Positions 26,227-35,631 of a stretch of 57,997 bases of DNA are shown here, one piece after another. The DNA lies in assembly GCA_024640085.1 (NCBI GenBank), contig JAHEFR010000018.1, forward strand, positions 1 through 57,997, in the 5' to 3' direction. The notes under the pieces were generated by a model. That model was given only the letters and a program-made list of their open reading frames with translations. It did not search any database and had not been told where the DNA came from. Within the stretch, counting starts at the first letter, position 1, and every line of letters begins with the position of its first letter. The DNA is from Gammaproteobacteria bacterium (GTDB lineage Bacteria; Pseudomonadota; Gammaproteobacteria; Steroidobacterales; XN24). A program made the translations under genes and the position numbers.

Positions 26227-27396
26227 ATGAGCGGAACATCCATCGTCGAACGCTGCATCGCCCACGTGGACATGGACGCCTTTTACGCGTCGGTCGAGCA
26301 GCGTGACCGCCCCGAACTGCGCGGGCTCCCCGTACTGGTCGGGGGCAGCGGGACCCGTGGAGTGGTAGCGGCGGCCAGTTACGAGGCGAGAAAATTTGGC
26401 GTGCATTCCGCCATGTCCTCGGGGGAGGCTCGCAGGCGCTGCCCGGACGCGGTGTTCATCAGGCCTCGCATGTCCCGTTACAAGGAGTTGTCGAAGCGTA
26501 TTTTCGGCGTCTTCGGCGAATTCACGCCCCAGATCGAGGGGCTTTCGCTGGACGAGGCGTACCTCGATCTTTCGGCCAGCTTGCGGATGTTTCCTTCCGT
26601 GCCCGCTCTTGGTGCCAGGATCAAGGAAAGAATCAAGGAGGAGACCGGGCTGACGGCATCCGTCGGCATCGGACCGAACAAGCTGGTCGCAAAGATCGCC
26701 TCGGATATGGAAAAACCGGACGGGCTCTGCATCCTTTTCGGCGAAAGCATCGGCCAGGCCCTGGACCCTCTCCCGGCCCGCAGCATAGGCGGAATCGGCC
26801 CACGTACCGCCCAACGCCTCGCGCGCCACGGCATCATCACGGTGCGGGAGCTCAGACTGGCCGCCGATCGCGTGCTGGTCGACGTCTTCGGACGCTTCGC
26901 CGACCGCATGCGCGATAAGGCGATGGGCGTGGATCCCCGGCCCGTATGTGCAGACGTGGCTGACCAGAGCATCAGCGCCGAGGAGACCTTCGACAAGGAC
27001 CTGGACGATCGGGTGGCCCTGCACCGGCACCTTGGGCGGCTTTCCCAACACGTCGCCGACCGGGTCCGGGCCAGGGGCCTCCAGGGTGCCGTGGTGACCG
27101 TCAAGATCCGCAAATCCGACTTCGAGACCTGTTCCCGGCAGCGCCGCATCAGCCCCCCGACAGCCGACGCGGGAACCATCGCCCGGGTGGCCACGGAGCT
27201 CCTGGACCAGTGGCTGGATCGGAACTCCGGTGCCCGGCTGAGACTGCTCGGCGTGGGCCTTGCGAGGCTAAGTGCGGCCTCACAGTTGAGCCTGTTCGCC
27301 ACCGCGGACAGCCAGGTCGATGGAACTCTCGATTCCATACGGGAGCGGTTTGGCGAGGCTGCGGTCCTCCGGGGCCGAGCCCTCGACCGGGACTGA
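26227..27396 (+). CDS. dinB: DNA polymerase IV
   Basis: A 389-residue Y-family polymerase for translesion synthesis. Catalytic acidic residues sit in HVDMDAFYASVE (Asp15) and SLDEAYLD (Asp109-Glu110); the helix-hairpin-helix region is SIGGIGPRTAQRLARHG. Near the C-terminus QLSLF (353-357) is a good beta-clamp-binding motif. ATG 26227 follows GAGGGG. No LexA box was recognised upstream, where the preceding gene ends only 34 bases away. Confidence 0.96.
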   Translation: MSGTSIVERCIAHVDMDAFYASVEQRDRPELRGLPVLVGGSGTRGVVAAASYEARKFGVHSAMSSGEARRRCPDAVFIRPRMSRYKELSKRIFGVFGEFTPQIEGLSLDEAYLDLSASLRMFPSVPALGARIKERIKEETGLTASVGIGPNKLVAKIASDMEKPDGLCILFGESIGQALDPLPARSIGGIGPRTAQRLARHGIITVRELRLAADRVLVDVFGRFADRMRDKAMGVDPRPVCADVADQSISAEETFDKDLDDRVALHRHLGRLSQHVADRVRARGLQGAVVTVKIRKSDFETCSRQRRISPPTADAGTIARVATELLDQWLDRNSGARLRLLGVGLARLSAASQLSLFATADSQVDGTLDSIRERFGEAAVLRGRALDRD

Positions 27397-27488
27397 GCTA
27401 TACACGAACGGACCGGCTGAGGCATCATTCCAGCTCTATTTCTGGCCTGCGCGGAAGCGGGTCGAAACCCGGAAGCGCTACGATAACG

Positions 27489-29231
27489 ATGTATACAGGC
27501 TTTTTCGGGCTCAACGAGAAGCCGTTTTCTATCACGCCGGATCCCCGCTATCTGTTCCTCAGCGAACGACATGCGGAGGCTCTGGCGCACCTGTTGTATG
27601 GGGTCACGGAGAGCGGCGGGTTCATCCAGCTCACTGGCGAGGTCGGCACCGGCAAGACCACCATCGTCCGCAGCCTGCTGGAGCAGATGCCGCCGGACAC
27701 GGAAGTGGCGCTGGTACTGAATCCCAGGCTCAGCCCCCATGAGTTCCTGCTCGCGATATGCGAGGAGCTCCGTATACCGCTGACACTAGAGGATCGGAAC
27801 AGCGGCAAGAGCATCATCGACTCTCTCAACCGCCACCTTCTCGAAGCCCATGCCGCGGGCCGCAGGGTGGTGCTGATCGTCGACGAGGCCCAGAACCTGA
27901 GCCCCGACGTGCTGGAGCAGATCAGGCTTCTGACGAACCTTGAGACTGCGAAACAGAAACTGCTGCAGATCATCCTCATCGGCCAGCCAGAACTCCGCCA
28001 GCTGCTGGCCAGAACGGACCTGAGACAGCTGGCTCAGCGCATCACCGGGCGGTACCACCTGGAGCCCCTGGATCGCGAGGAGACATGGGCCTATATCCGG
28101 CACCGGCTGCGCGTCGCCGGGGGCGGGGGCGAAACCTTCACCAACGGCGCCATGGACTCGATCCACCATCAGGCCCACGGCGTTCCGCGACTGATCAACG
28201 TCATCTGCGACCGTGCCCTTTTGGGCGCCTATTCCCGCGAGCAGACCCGCGTCACGCGGGGCACCGCCGCGCGAGCGGCCAGGGAGGTCTTCGGCGGCGG
28301 CGATCGGGAGCGCGCCGGCGGCCGCTATTTCGTCGCGGCTGTCGTCGCCGTGGTCCTCATCGCGATCGGCGCCTTCTCATGGATCCGGTATCAGGAATCC
28401 AGGGTCGCGTTACCCGTCGGCACGGCTTCAGCGGTACCGGAAACGCCTGCGTCCTCCGGGCCCGCGATCGGCGAGTTGCAGGAGAGTGTGCCGACTGCGC
28501 CGGCGAGCACCGAACCCGCGCCTCCCTCGCCATCCGCGGCCGTGGAGCCCTCCGAAGAGGCAACCCAGGACACCGCGCCGGTTCCGGCGGCGCAGACGAC
28601 GGGCCCGTCTTTGGTCGAGCTTCTGGGGATGGCGCTGGAGCAGACAGATACGGATTCGGCTTTCGATACCTTGCTGGGCTTGTGGGGCGTAGGCTACCCT
28701 CCGGCCGCCGGTCGCGCCTGCGCCTTCGCGGAGAGCGTCGGCCTTCGCTGCCTCTATGAACGAGGGACCTGGGGGTTCCTGCTCAACCTTGATCGTCCGG
28801 CAATCCTCTCCCTTTCGACGCCGGACGGCGCCCAGCACCAGGTCGTGCTGGCGAGCATCACGGCGGCGGGAGAGGCGCGTCTCCTGATCGGCGAAAAGGA
28901 GGTCGTGACCGGCCTCACTGAGTTGATGCCCGTCTGGCTCGGAGACTTCCTGCTGGTCTGGCGACCTGCCTCCGGATCGGGCCGCGTCCTGACGCCGGGC
29001 GCCGCCGGATCGGATGTGGACTGGCTTCGTGAGGCGCTGTCGCAGGTCCTCGGGATCGATATCCCGGCGGATCCGCAGGGCACCTACGACGAAAACCTCC
29101 GCCGGGCCGTGGAGCGCTTTCAGCAGTCCCATCGTTTGCGCGCGGACGGCGTGGCGGGCGCCCGGACGATGATCGCCATCAACACTGCCCTTGACCTGGC
29201 AGACCGGCCAAAGCTGACTGGCGGAGGCTGA
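27489..29231 (+). CDS. gspA: General secretion pathway ATPase GspA/ExeA
   Basis: A 580-residue protein with the ExeA architecture: an AAA ATPase (Walker A GEVGTGKTT from residue 50, Walker B VVLIVDEAQNL), a membrane helix (about 279-300), a Pro/Ala/Glu-rich linker, a C39-peptidase-like domain without clear catalytic residues (CAFAESVGLRCLYERGTW), and a C-terminal peptidoglycan-binding domain (about 505-570). With GspB it places the type II secretin in the outer membrane by remodelling or binding peptidoglycan (known for Aeromonas). The ATG at 27489 begins the conserved MYTGFFGLNEKPFSITPDP; the frame is open further upstream, over dinB. The gene is four bases ahead of gspB. Confidence 0.94.
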   Translation: MYTGFFGLNEKPFSITPDPRYLFLSERHAEALAHLLYGVTESGGFIQLTGEVGTGKTTIVRSLLEQMPPDTEVALVLNPRLSPHEFLLAICEELRIPLTLEDRNSGKSIIDSLNRHLLEAHAAGRRVVLIVDEAQNLSPDVLEQIRLLTNLETAKQKLLQIILIGQPELRQLLARTDLRQLAQRITGRYHLEPLDREETWAYIRHRLRVAGGGGETFTNGAMDSIHHQAHGVPRLINVICDRALLGAYSREQTRVTRGTAARAAREVFGGGDRERAGGRYFVAAVVAVVLIAIGAFSWIRYQESRVALPVGTASAVPETPASSGPAIGELQESVPTAPASTEPAPPSPSAAVEPSEEATQDTAPVPAAQTTGPSLVELLGMALEQTDTDSAFDTLLGLWGVGYPPAAGRACAFAESVGLRCLYERGTWGFLLNLDRPAILSLSTPDGAQHQVVLASITAAGEARLLIGEKEVVTGLTELMPVWLGDFLLVWRPASGSGRVLTPGAAGSDVDWLREALSQVLGIDIPADPQGTYDENLRRAVERFQQSHRLRADGVAGARTMIAINTALDLADRPKLTGGG

Positions 29232-29235
29232 ACCG

Positions 29236-29997
29236 GTGTCGTTCATTCTCGATGCCCTCAAGAAGTCGGAGAACGAACGCCAGCGTCAGGCGGGACCGGG
29301 ATTCGCCGCCGTACCCGAAAGCGCTGCGGCGCGGCCCAGAAACATATGGCCGGTCGTAGTGATCGCTCTGCTGGCGATCAACCTGGTGGTCATCGGCGCC
29401 ATCATGCTGCGCGACCAGGAAGCCGCTCCGGCTCCGGCGACGGCTCGCCAGCCCGCCGGTGGCGCAGCGACAGCCGATGCCGGATCCACGTCCGCACCCC
29501 GCCAGATCCCCGTGGTCCCCCCGGTGACCACGGTACCCCCGGTCCCGGCGCCGCGGAAACCGCCGGAAACGACACCTCGCCCACAGGTATCTACTCCGAC
29601 ACCGGGTACCGAGGTGGCGGCAGAGACGGGGCGTGATCGAGTCATCCGCCCGCTGGCGGAAGAGGCGGGGGCTGGCGTCACACCCGCGCCCGCGGCTACC
29701 CGGCCGACAGCGGTCAGGCCTGAGCCCGCGCCTGCAGAACCGGGCCCCGGCGCCTCTGCCGCCGGGGACTTGCCCACGGCCAACGACCTCAGGCTCGAGG
29801 GATTCCTCACCGGTATCCCGCTTCACCTGGACCTCCACGTGTATTTCCCGGACAGCCGACGGCGAGTGGTCTTCATCAGCGGTTCAAAGTACCGGGAAGG
29901 CGATTCGGTCAACGGCGGCCCGGTAATCCGGGAGATCGTTCCCGAGGGCGTCATCCTCGAGGAGCGCGGTCGTCGCTACCTGCTGATGCCGGACTGA
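29236..29997 (+). CDS. gspB: General secretion pathway protein GspB/ExeB
   Basis: A 253-residue protein with the GspB start MSFILDALKKSENERQR, one membrane helix (about 37-58), a long Pro/Ala/Thr-rich periplasmic linker, and the C-terminal T2SSB domain (LHVYFPDSRRRVVFISGSKY, GVILEERGRRYLLMP). It partners GspA in secretin assembly. GTG 29236 is preceded by GGAGG at good spacing. The core secretion genes gspC-N are not in the window, so the pair is separate from them. Confidence 0.93.
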   Translation: MSFILDALKKSENERQRQAGPGFAAVPESAAARPRNIWPVVVIALLAINLVVIGAIMLRDQEAAPAPATARQPAGGAATADAGSTSAPRQIPVVPPVTTVPPVPAPRKPPETTPRPQVSTPTPGTEVAAETGRDRVIRPLAEEAGAGVTPAPAATRPTAVRPEPAPAEPGPGASAAGDLPTANDLRLEGFLTGIPLHLDLHVYFPDSRRRVVFISGSKYREGDSVNGGPVIREIVPEGVILEERGRRYLLMPD

Positions 29998-30010
29998 GCC
30001 GGGCATCGCC

Positions 30011-31843
30011 GTGGAGAGTACTGCCACCGGCATCGCATATCTGGATGGCTACAGGTTGCGGCGGGGACTGACTGCCGGGATCCTAAGCGTGATCGCCGAC
30101 CAGGAGAGACTCAACCGGATCAACGTGTTCCCGGTGCCGGACGGGGATACCGGGACCAACCTGGCGATGACCATGCACTCGGTTCTGGCCGCACTGTCCC
30201 GCCACGATGACCGCCACGCGGGAAGAACCCTGGAGATGGTGGCGGACGCCGCCCTGGACGGGGCTCGCGGGAACTCCGGCGCCATCATCGCCCAGTTCTT
30301 CCTCGGTCTGGGCGACGCCTGCGGCGCCTTGAGACTGATCACGCCGGAGACTTTCGTAGACGCGGTCCAGCGAGGGTCGGAGTATGCCCGGGATGCATTG
30401 AGCGAGCCCCGCGAGGGGACCATCCTGTCCGTGCTGTCGACATTCGCCGGGGCCCTGCGCGACATCCGGGACCCGGCCAGCGATTTTGTGCCACTGCTGG
30501 AACAGGGCCTCGGCCGGGCTCGCCAGGCTCTGGCCGATACCACTAACCAGCTGGAGGTCCTGCGTAAGGCAGGCGTGGTCGATGCCGGCGCCCAGGGATT
30601 CGTTGATTTTCTGCAAGGCGTCACCGATTACGTCCAAGCTGGTTCCCTGCGGGAGCAGGCCGATATCCCCGACGAGATCGCAGGCGAGATTTATGGTGGC
30701 GAGGCCATCGCGATGGCAGAGGACCAGCAACGGTTCTGCACCGAGTGCATCGTCTCCGCCGAGGACATAGACCGCCGCAGGCTGCGAGAGGAGCTCTCCG
30801 CGCTCGGCAGCAGTCTCGTGCTGGCGGGCACCGCGAGGAAGACGCGCATCCATCTCCACGTGGACGATCCCGAAGCGCTGTTCCGAATCGCCCGCCGGTA
30901 CGGTGAGGTCAGCGGTCAGAAGGCCGACGACATGCGACTCCAGCAGCGGGCGGCCCGGGGCCAGAGACCGGCGGTGGCGGTAGTGATGGATTCCGCCGGC
31001 GATATCGCCGAGGACGACCTGGAAGGCCTCGGGATCTTCATCGTTCCGATCCCGATCCACTTCGGGAATAAGGGTTACCTGGACAAGGTGACCATGACGC
31101 CCGAACAGTTCTATGGCGAATTGCAGACGAACCCGCATCATCCGAAGACGTCCCAGCCACCGCCCGGCGATTTCCGGCGCCTTTATCAATTTTTGGGCTC
31201 TCATCACCAGGGCGTGGTCTCGGTCCACGTCAGCGGCAAGGTGAGCGGGACCGTACAGGCGGCCCAATCCGCGGCTGCCCGCAGCCGCGACAGCGGTCCG
31301 GTGGTCGTTATCGATTCACGGAATGCGTCGCTGGGCCAGGGCATGATCGCCCTGTACGCCGCCGAGATGGCGGAAGCCGGTTCCGATCTGGACGAGATCG
31401 CCACCCGAGTTGAGGACGTACTCGCCAGGACGCGCACCTACGGCCTGCTCTCCGACCTTCGCTACGCGGTGCGCGGCGGACGGGTCCCCCGTCACAAGAA
31501 GCTGATCGCCGACTTGTTCCGGCTGAATCCCGTCCTGACGAACTTCCCGGACGGGCGCATCGCCGGTTGCGGGTTCATCTTCGGGCGTCGGCATGCGACG
31601 GAGAAGTTCGCACGCTTTATCCTCGACAGAACGGATGCCACCAGACAGTACCGTGTGGGCGTGGGTCACGCGCGCAACCCCGAGGCCGCCGAGAAACTGC
31701 TGGCAATGCTGAAGGAGGGATTGCCGTCGGTGGACAGCCATTACGTCACCGAGGTCGGCACTGCGCTGGGGGCCCACGGCGGTCCGGGTACTCTTGTCGT
31801 GGGGCTGCAGGAGCGTACGCCGGTCGGGGCGCCATCGCCATGA
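30011..31843 (+). CDS. DhaL (DAK2)-DegV fusion, fatty acid kinase-like
   Basis: A 610-residue protein joining a DhaL/DAK2 phosphotransfer domain (residues 1-200; nucleotide-metal motif PVPDGDTGTN and GARGNSGAIIAQF) to a C-terminal DegV domain (from about 320; VVMDSAGDIAEDD, TSQPPPGDFRRLY, VHVSGKVSGTVQAA). In Firmicutes these correspond to FakA (kinase) and FakB (fatty-acid-binding) which phosphorylate free fatty acids; here both are on one chain. Gly is present where FakB has catalytic Ser/Thr-rich loops, so binding looks possible. Starts at GTG 30011 with a weak ribosome site, 13 bases after gspB. Confidence 0.9.
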   Translation: MESTATGIAYLDGYRLRRGLTAGILSVIADQERLNRINVFPVPDGDTGTNLAMTMHSVLAALSRHDDRHAGRTLEMVADAALDGARGNSGAIIAQFFLGLGDACGALRLITPETFVDAVQRGSEYARDALSEPREGTILSVLSTFAGALRDIRDPASDFVPLLEQGLGRARQALADTTNQLEVLRKAGVVDAGAQGFVDFLQGVTDYVQAGSLREQADIPDEIAGEIYGGEAIAMAEDQQRFCTECIVSAEDIDRRRLREELSALGSSLVLAGTARKTRIHLHVDDPEALFRIARRYGEVSGQKADDMRLQQRAARGQRPAVAVVMDSAGDIAEDDLEGLGIFIVPIPIHFGNKGYLDKVTMTPEQFYGELQTNPHHPKTSQPPPGDFRRLYQFLGSHHQGVVSVHVSGKVSGTVQAAQSAAARSRDSGPVVVIDSRNASLGQGMIALYAAEMAEAGSDLDEIATRVEDVLARTRTYGLLSDLRYAVRGGRVPRHKKLIADLFRLNPVLTNFPDGRIAGCGFIFGRRHATEKFARFILDRTDATRQYRVGVGHARNPEAAEKLLAMLKEGLPSVDSHYVTEVGTALGAHGGPGTLVVGLQERTPVGAPSP

Positions 31844-31919
31844 GCAAGGCGCGGGCCAGGCGATTGGACGGACGGGAAGGAACAGGCGGGAAGCGGGACA
31901 ACCCTTGGCGGCGGAGGCA

Positions 31920-33074
31920 ATGTGTGACGTGAAACAAGGGAAGCCGGAATCATCGATCGAGACACTGGCCGTCCATGCCGCGCGACCTACGGAGCGGGGC
32001 GATGGAGACGTCACGCCGGCTATCCATGTCAGCACGACATACGAGCGCGACGCGGACGGAGCCTATAGCCGAGGTTTCAACTACGTCAGAGACGGCAATC
32101 CGAACCGCGGAGCCCTGGAGCGGGGTGTCGCGGCCCTCGAAGGCGCAGCCGCGGGCGTCGCATTCAGTTCCGGCTCCGCCGCGACCCTGGCGCTGTTTCA
32201 GATTGCGGCCAGCCGGGGCCGTATCGTTGCCACCGACTCTTGCTATCACGGCACCCTGCGGCAACTCCGTGACCTGGTTCCGACCCTGGGCGGGGAGGTC
32301 CGTCTTGTTGACACGACCTCCGTCGCGGAGGTCGAAGCCGCCGTAGACGCGGACGTCGCGCTGCTATTCATCGAGACGCCGTCCAACCCGCTGCTCGGGA
32401 TCAGTGATCTGGCAGCGCTTGCAAGGATCGCCGATCGGCAGGGCGCCGTGCTGGCAGTAGACAACACCTTCGCCACGCCGATCCTGCAGCAACCGATCCA
32501 GCACGGAGCACGGCTGGTGGTGCACAGTTCGACCAAATACATCGGCGGACACAGCGACGTGATGGGTGGCCTGCTGGTAGGCATCGACACCGACTGGCTG
32601 GATTCAGCTGCTCGGTTGCGCTCGGCGGCAGGAGCGGCACCCTCCCCCTTCGATTGCTGGCTGCTCCAGCGCAGCCTGCCAACGCTGCCGCTGAGGGTCC
32701 GGCGGCAATCGGACGGCGCACTGGAGATCGCCGAGTTTCTGAACGGCCACGTCAGCGTCGAACGGGTGCACTATCCGGGACTGCGTTCACACCCGGGCCA
32801 CGAGGTTGCCGGCCGGCAGATGGTGGGCTTCGGAGGCATGATCTCGTTCCAGCTAAGGGGAGGGCGCGAGGCGGCAATGCAGGCAGCCGCCAGAGTGGAG
32901 TTGTTCACCCGGGCAACAAGCCTGGGCGGCGTGGAGAGCCTGATCGAGCACCGCGCCTCCATCGAGGGACCGGGGACCCGCACTCCCGAGAATCTACTCA
33001 GGCTGTCGGTGGGACTGGAGAGCCCCGTGGAGTTGATCGCCGATCTGGACCTGGCCCTCCGCCAGGCACGCTAA
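31920..33074 (+). CDS. Trans-sulfuration family PLP-dependent enzyme (cystathionine beta/gamma-lyase or synthase)
   Basis: A 384-residue Cys/Met metabolism PLP enzyme. The PLP lysine is Lys206 in HSSTKYIGGHSD; other family features are GNPNRGALERGVAALEG, FSSGSAATLAL, ETPSNPLLGISDL and SLGGVESLIEHRAS. Family members make or break cystathionine or act on methionine; sequence reading alone does not separate MetB, MetC and CTH-like activities. ATG 31920 is fixed by GGAGG six bases away. Its stop overlaps the convergent SRAP gene's stop in CTAA. Confidence 0.92.
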   Translation: MCDVKQGKPESSIETLAVHAARPTERGDGDVTPAIHVSTTYERDADGAYSRGFNYVRDGNPNRGALERGVAALEGAAAGVAFSSGSAATLALFQIAASRGRIVATDSCYHGTLRQLRDLVPTLGGEVRLVDTTSVAEVEAAVDADVALLFIETPSNPLLGISDLAALARIADRQGAVLAVDNTFATPILQQPIQHGARLVVHSSTKYIGGHSDVMGGLLVGIDTDWLDSAARLRSAAGAAPSPFDCWLLQRSLPTLPLRVRRQSDGALEIAEFLNGHVSVERVHYPGLRSHPGHEVAGRQMVGFGGMISFQLRGGREAAMQAAARVELFTRATSLGGVESLIEHRASIEGPGTRTPENLLRLSVGLESPVELIADLDLALRQAR

Positions 33075-33745
33075 TCCTGATCGGAAGCCGGCCGGATGAG
33101 TTCCGGGCCCTCGTTCGCCGGGCTGTTGACTCGGCGACTCACCGTGATGGCCTCGAACGGGGTGTTGACGGCGTCGGCGACCGCGGCGGTGAGATCGTCT
33201 TTGCCGGAACCAGGGTCCAGCCACGCGGCGGCCCCATCGGAGTCCAGCACCGCAGGCATGCGATGATGGATTGGCGTGAGGCGCTCGTTCGCCGCCGTGG
33301 TGAGAATCGTGCAGGTCTCTAGAGGCTCGCCTTCACCTTGCCGCCACGACTCCCACAGCCCCGCCATGGCGAAGGTTTCCCCGGACGCATGGCTGATATA
33401 CCAGGGGACCTTGCCGCTTCCTGCCTTCTGCCACTCGTAGAAACCGTCCGCCAGCACAATGCATCGGCGCTTGCGGTACGCCTGCCGGAACGCGGGCTTG
33501 GCCGCCACGGTTTCCGCCCTGGCGTTGATGAGTCGGCTGCCGATCCCCGGGTCCTTGGCCCAGAACGGGATCAGCCCCCATCGGAGCAACGCCAGCCCGC
33601 GTGTCCCGTCCGCCTGCCTTCGCACCACCGGCGCCGGCTGGGTCGGGGCGATGTTGTACCTGGGCGGCAAATCCTCGGCCTGGTCCACGGCGAAGAGCCG
33701 CACCACTGCCTCGGCAGGCGTATAGAAGGCGAACCGGCCGCACAT
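33071..33745 (-). CDS. SRAP family protein (YedK/HMCES-like, abasic-site DNA protection)
   Basis: A 224-residue protein with all marks of the SRAP domain: catalytic Cys2 directly after the start (MCGRF), RYNIAPTQPAPVV, NARAET, ADGFYEW and HHRMPAVLD. The family crosslinks abasic sites in single-stranded DNA through Cys2 and so shields them. The ATG at 33745 must be right because Cys2 has to be exposed by Met removal. Followed after seven bases (upstream side) by the yadH gene on the same strand. Confidence 0.95.
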   Translation of the reverse strand: MCGRFAFYTPAEAVVRLFAVDQAEDLPPRYNIAPTQPAPVVRRQADGTRGLALLRWGLIPFWAKDPGIGSRLINARAETVAAKPAFRQAYRKRRCIVLADGFYEWQKAGSGKVPWYISHASGETFAMAGLWESWRQGEGEPLETCTILTTAANERLTPIHHRMPAVLDSDGAAAWLDPGSGKDDLTAAVADAVNTPFEAITVSRRVNSPANEGPELIRPASDQD

Positions 33746-33752
33746 TCGCCAG

Positions 33753-34541
33753 TCACTCCCGTATGCCGGTGCCCCGCCGGAGCAGGATCAACGCGAACAG
33801 ATAGAGACCGATGACAAACACGAAAATGATGCCGTACGCGTGGCCGATGGTGATGTCCGACTTGCCCAGGATGCCGTAACGGAATGCGTTGACCATGTAG
33901 AGGATCGGGTTGGCCAGCGAGACCTTCTGCCAGAAATCCGGCAGCAGCGTGATGGAGTAGAACACGCCGCCCAGGTAAGTCAGCGGCGTCAATACGAAGG
34001 TCGGAACGATGGAAATGTCGTCGAACTTCCTCGCAAACACGGCGTTGATCAGACCGGCCAGGGAGAACACGACAGCGGTCAGAAACACGACTGACACGGT
34101 CACGAACGGATGCACCGGCCGGAGATCGGTGAAGAACAGGGCGATCAGCGTCACCAGGGCGCCGACCAGCAAGCCGCGTATTACTCCGCCTGATACGTGA
34201 CCCAGCAGCACCAGGGACGCCGGCATGGGCGAAACCAGCATCTCCTCTATGTGCCTGGCGAACTTGGCGCCGAAGAACGACGACACCACGTTGCCGTAAG
34301 CGTTGGTGATAACCGACATCATGATCAGGCCCGGCGCGATGTACTGCATGTAGCCGAAGCCGTCCATTTGGCCGATCCGGCGACCGATGAGGCTGCCAAA
34401 GATCACGAAGTAGAGTGTCATCGTGATCGCCGGCGGGACCAGGGTCTGGATCCAGATCCTCACGATCCGCGTATATTCCTTGTCCACCAGCGTGTAGAGG
34501 GCGACCGCGTTCTCTCTTAACCGCGTCGGCCGGCCCATCAC
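33753..34541 (-). CDS. yadH: ABC-2 type transporter permease YadH
   Basis: A 262-residue ABC-2 permease with about six helices, close in reading to E. coli YadH (VRIWIQTLVPPAITMTLYFVI... and PTFVLTPLTYLGGVFYSI). It works with the ATPase yadG just upstream; the exported compound is not known. GTG 34541 and ATG 34538 overlap the yadG stop (GTGATG); either may be used. Confidence 0.95.
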   Translation of the reverse strand: MMGRPTRLRENAVALYTLVDKEYTRIVRIWIQTLVPPAITMTLYFVIFGSLIGRRIGQMDGFGYMQYIAPGLIMMSVITNAYGNVVSSFFGAKFARHIEEMLVSPMPASLVLLGHVSGGVIRGLLVGALVTLIALFFTDLRPVHPFVTVSVVFLTAVVFSLAGLINAVFARKFDDISIVPTFVLTPLTYLGGVFYSITLLPDFWQKVSLANPILYMVNAFRYGILGKSDITIGHAYGIIFVFVIGLYLFALILLRRGTGIRE

Positions 34542-35473
34542 GCGCCCCCCCCGGCCGCGACCATCTTGTTCTCCACCAGTCTCATAAAGAGCTCTTCCAG
34601 GCGGTTGGCCTTGTTACGCATGCTGACCACCCGAATGCCGTGTTGCGTCAGCACGGTGAAAAGGTCGTTGATCCCACGCTGGCTGTCCACGTCCACTTCA
34701 ACCGTGGTGGCATCGACGCTCCGTACCACGTAGCCCGGTACCTCCGGCAGGGAGGCGACCCCATGCTCCAGATTGAGCACGAAGGTTTCTACCGAGAGCT
34801 TGCGCAACACGTTGCTCATCCGATCGTTCTCGATAATCATGCCCCCGTCGATGATGGCCACCTGCCTGCAGAGATTCTCAGCCTCCTCCAGGTAATGGGT
34901 GGTGAGAATGATCGTTGTGCCCTCGGCGTTGATCCGGCGGAGGAATACCCACATGGATCGGCGTATCTCGATGTCGACCCCGGCGGTGGGCTCGTCGAGG
35001 ATCAGCAGGCGGGGCTCGTGGATCAGGGCGCGGGCGATCATCAGCCGGCGTTTCATCCCGCCGGACAGCGCCCGGGCCACCGACTCTCTCCGATCCCAGA
35101 GCTGAAGTTGGGTAAGGTAGCGCTCCGCCCGCTCCAGGGCGATCCGCCGCGGGATACCGTAGTAGCCAGCCTGGGTGACGACAATGTTGAGCACCTTGTC
35201 GAACAGGTTCAGGTTGATTTCCTGGGGCACCAGGCCGAGGCAACTCTTGGCCATGGTGAGGTCCGTGTCGATGTCGTGCCCAAAGACCTCCACGCTTCCG
35301 CCTGTCTTGTTGATCAGCGACGTGAGGATGCCGATAGCCGTGGTTTTGCCGGCGCCGTTTGGCCCCAGCAGGGCGCAGAACTCACCCTCCTCGACATTGA
35401 GGTCGATACCCTTCAGGGCCTGAACGCCGTTCGCGTATGTCTTGCTGAGATTGCGGATCTGAAGCGCGCGCAT
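34538..35473 (-). CDS. yadG: ABC transporter ATP-binding protein YadG
   Basis: A 311-residue ATPase with Walker A GPNGAGKTT, signature LSGGMKRRLMIARAL and Walker B LLILDEPTAGVD, followed by a C-terminal domain of about 80 residues as in E. coli YadG (308 residues). ATG 35473 gives the family start (LQIRNLSKTYANGVQALKG); an ATG at 35506 adds 11 Gly/Pro-rich residues without similarity. Neither has a clear ribosome site. It forms a two-gene operon with yadH. Confidence 0.95.
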   Translation of the reverse strand: MRALQIRNLSKTYANGVQALKGIDLNVEEGEFCALLGPNGAGKTTAIGILTSLINKTGGSVEVFGHDIDTDLTMAKSCLGLVPQEINLNLFDKVLNIVVTQAGYYGIPRRIALERAERYLTQLQLWDRRESVARALSGGMKRRLMIARALIHEPRLLILDEPTAGVDIEIRRSMWVFLRRINAEGTTIILTTHYLEEAENLCRQVAIIDGGMIIENDRMSNVLRKLSVETFVLNLEHGVASLPEVPGYVVRSVDATTVEVDVDSQRGINDLFTVLTQHGIRVVSMRNKANRLEELFMRLVENKMVAAGGGA

Positions 35474-35631
35474 GGGAACACCGGGTCTGCCGCCGCCCGA
35501 TCCCATCCCGGTCCGGGGGCCAAGCAGAACATGTTACCAATTCACAACGCCTGGATTCGCCGCAAACGGATTTACACGCTTTGGCGGCCCCCGACGCCTG
35601 GCTGACGCCCCTTCCAGCAACGGCTCTCCGC

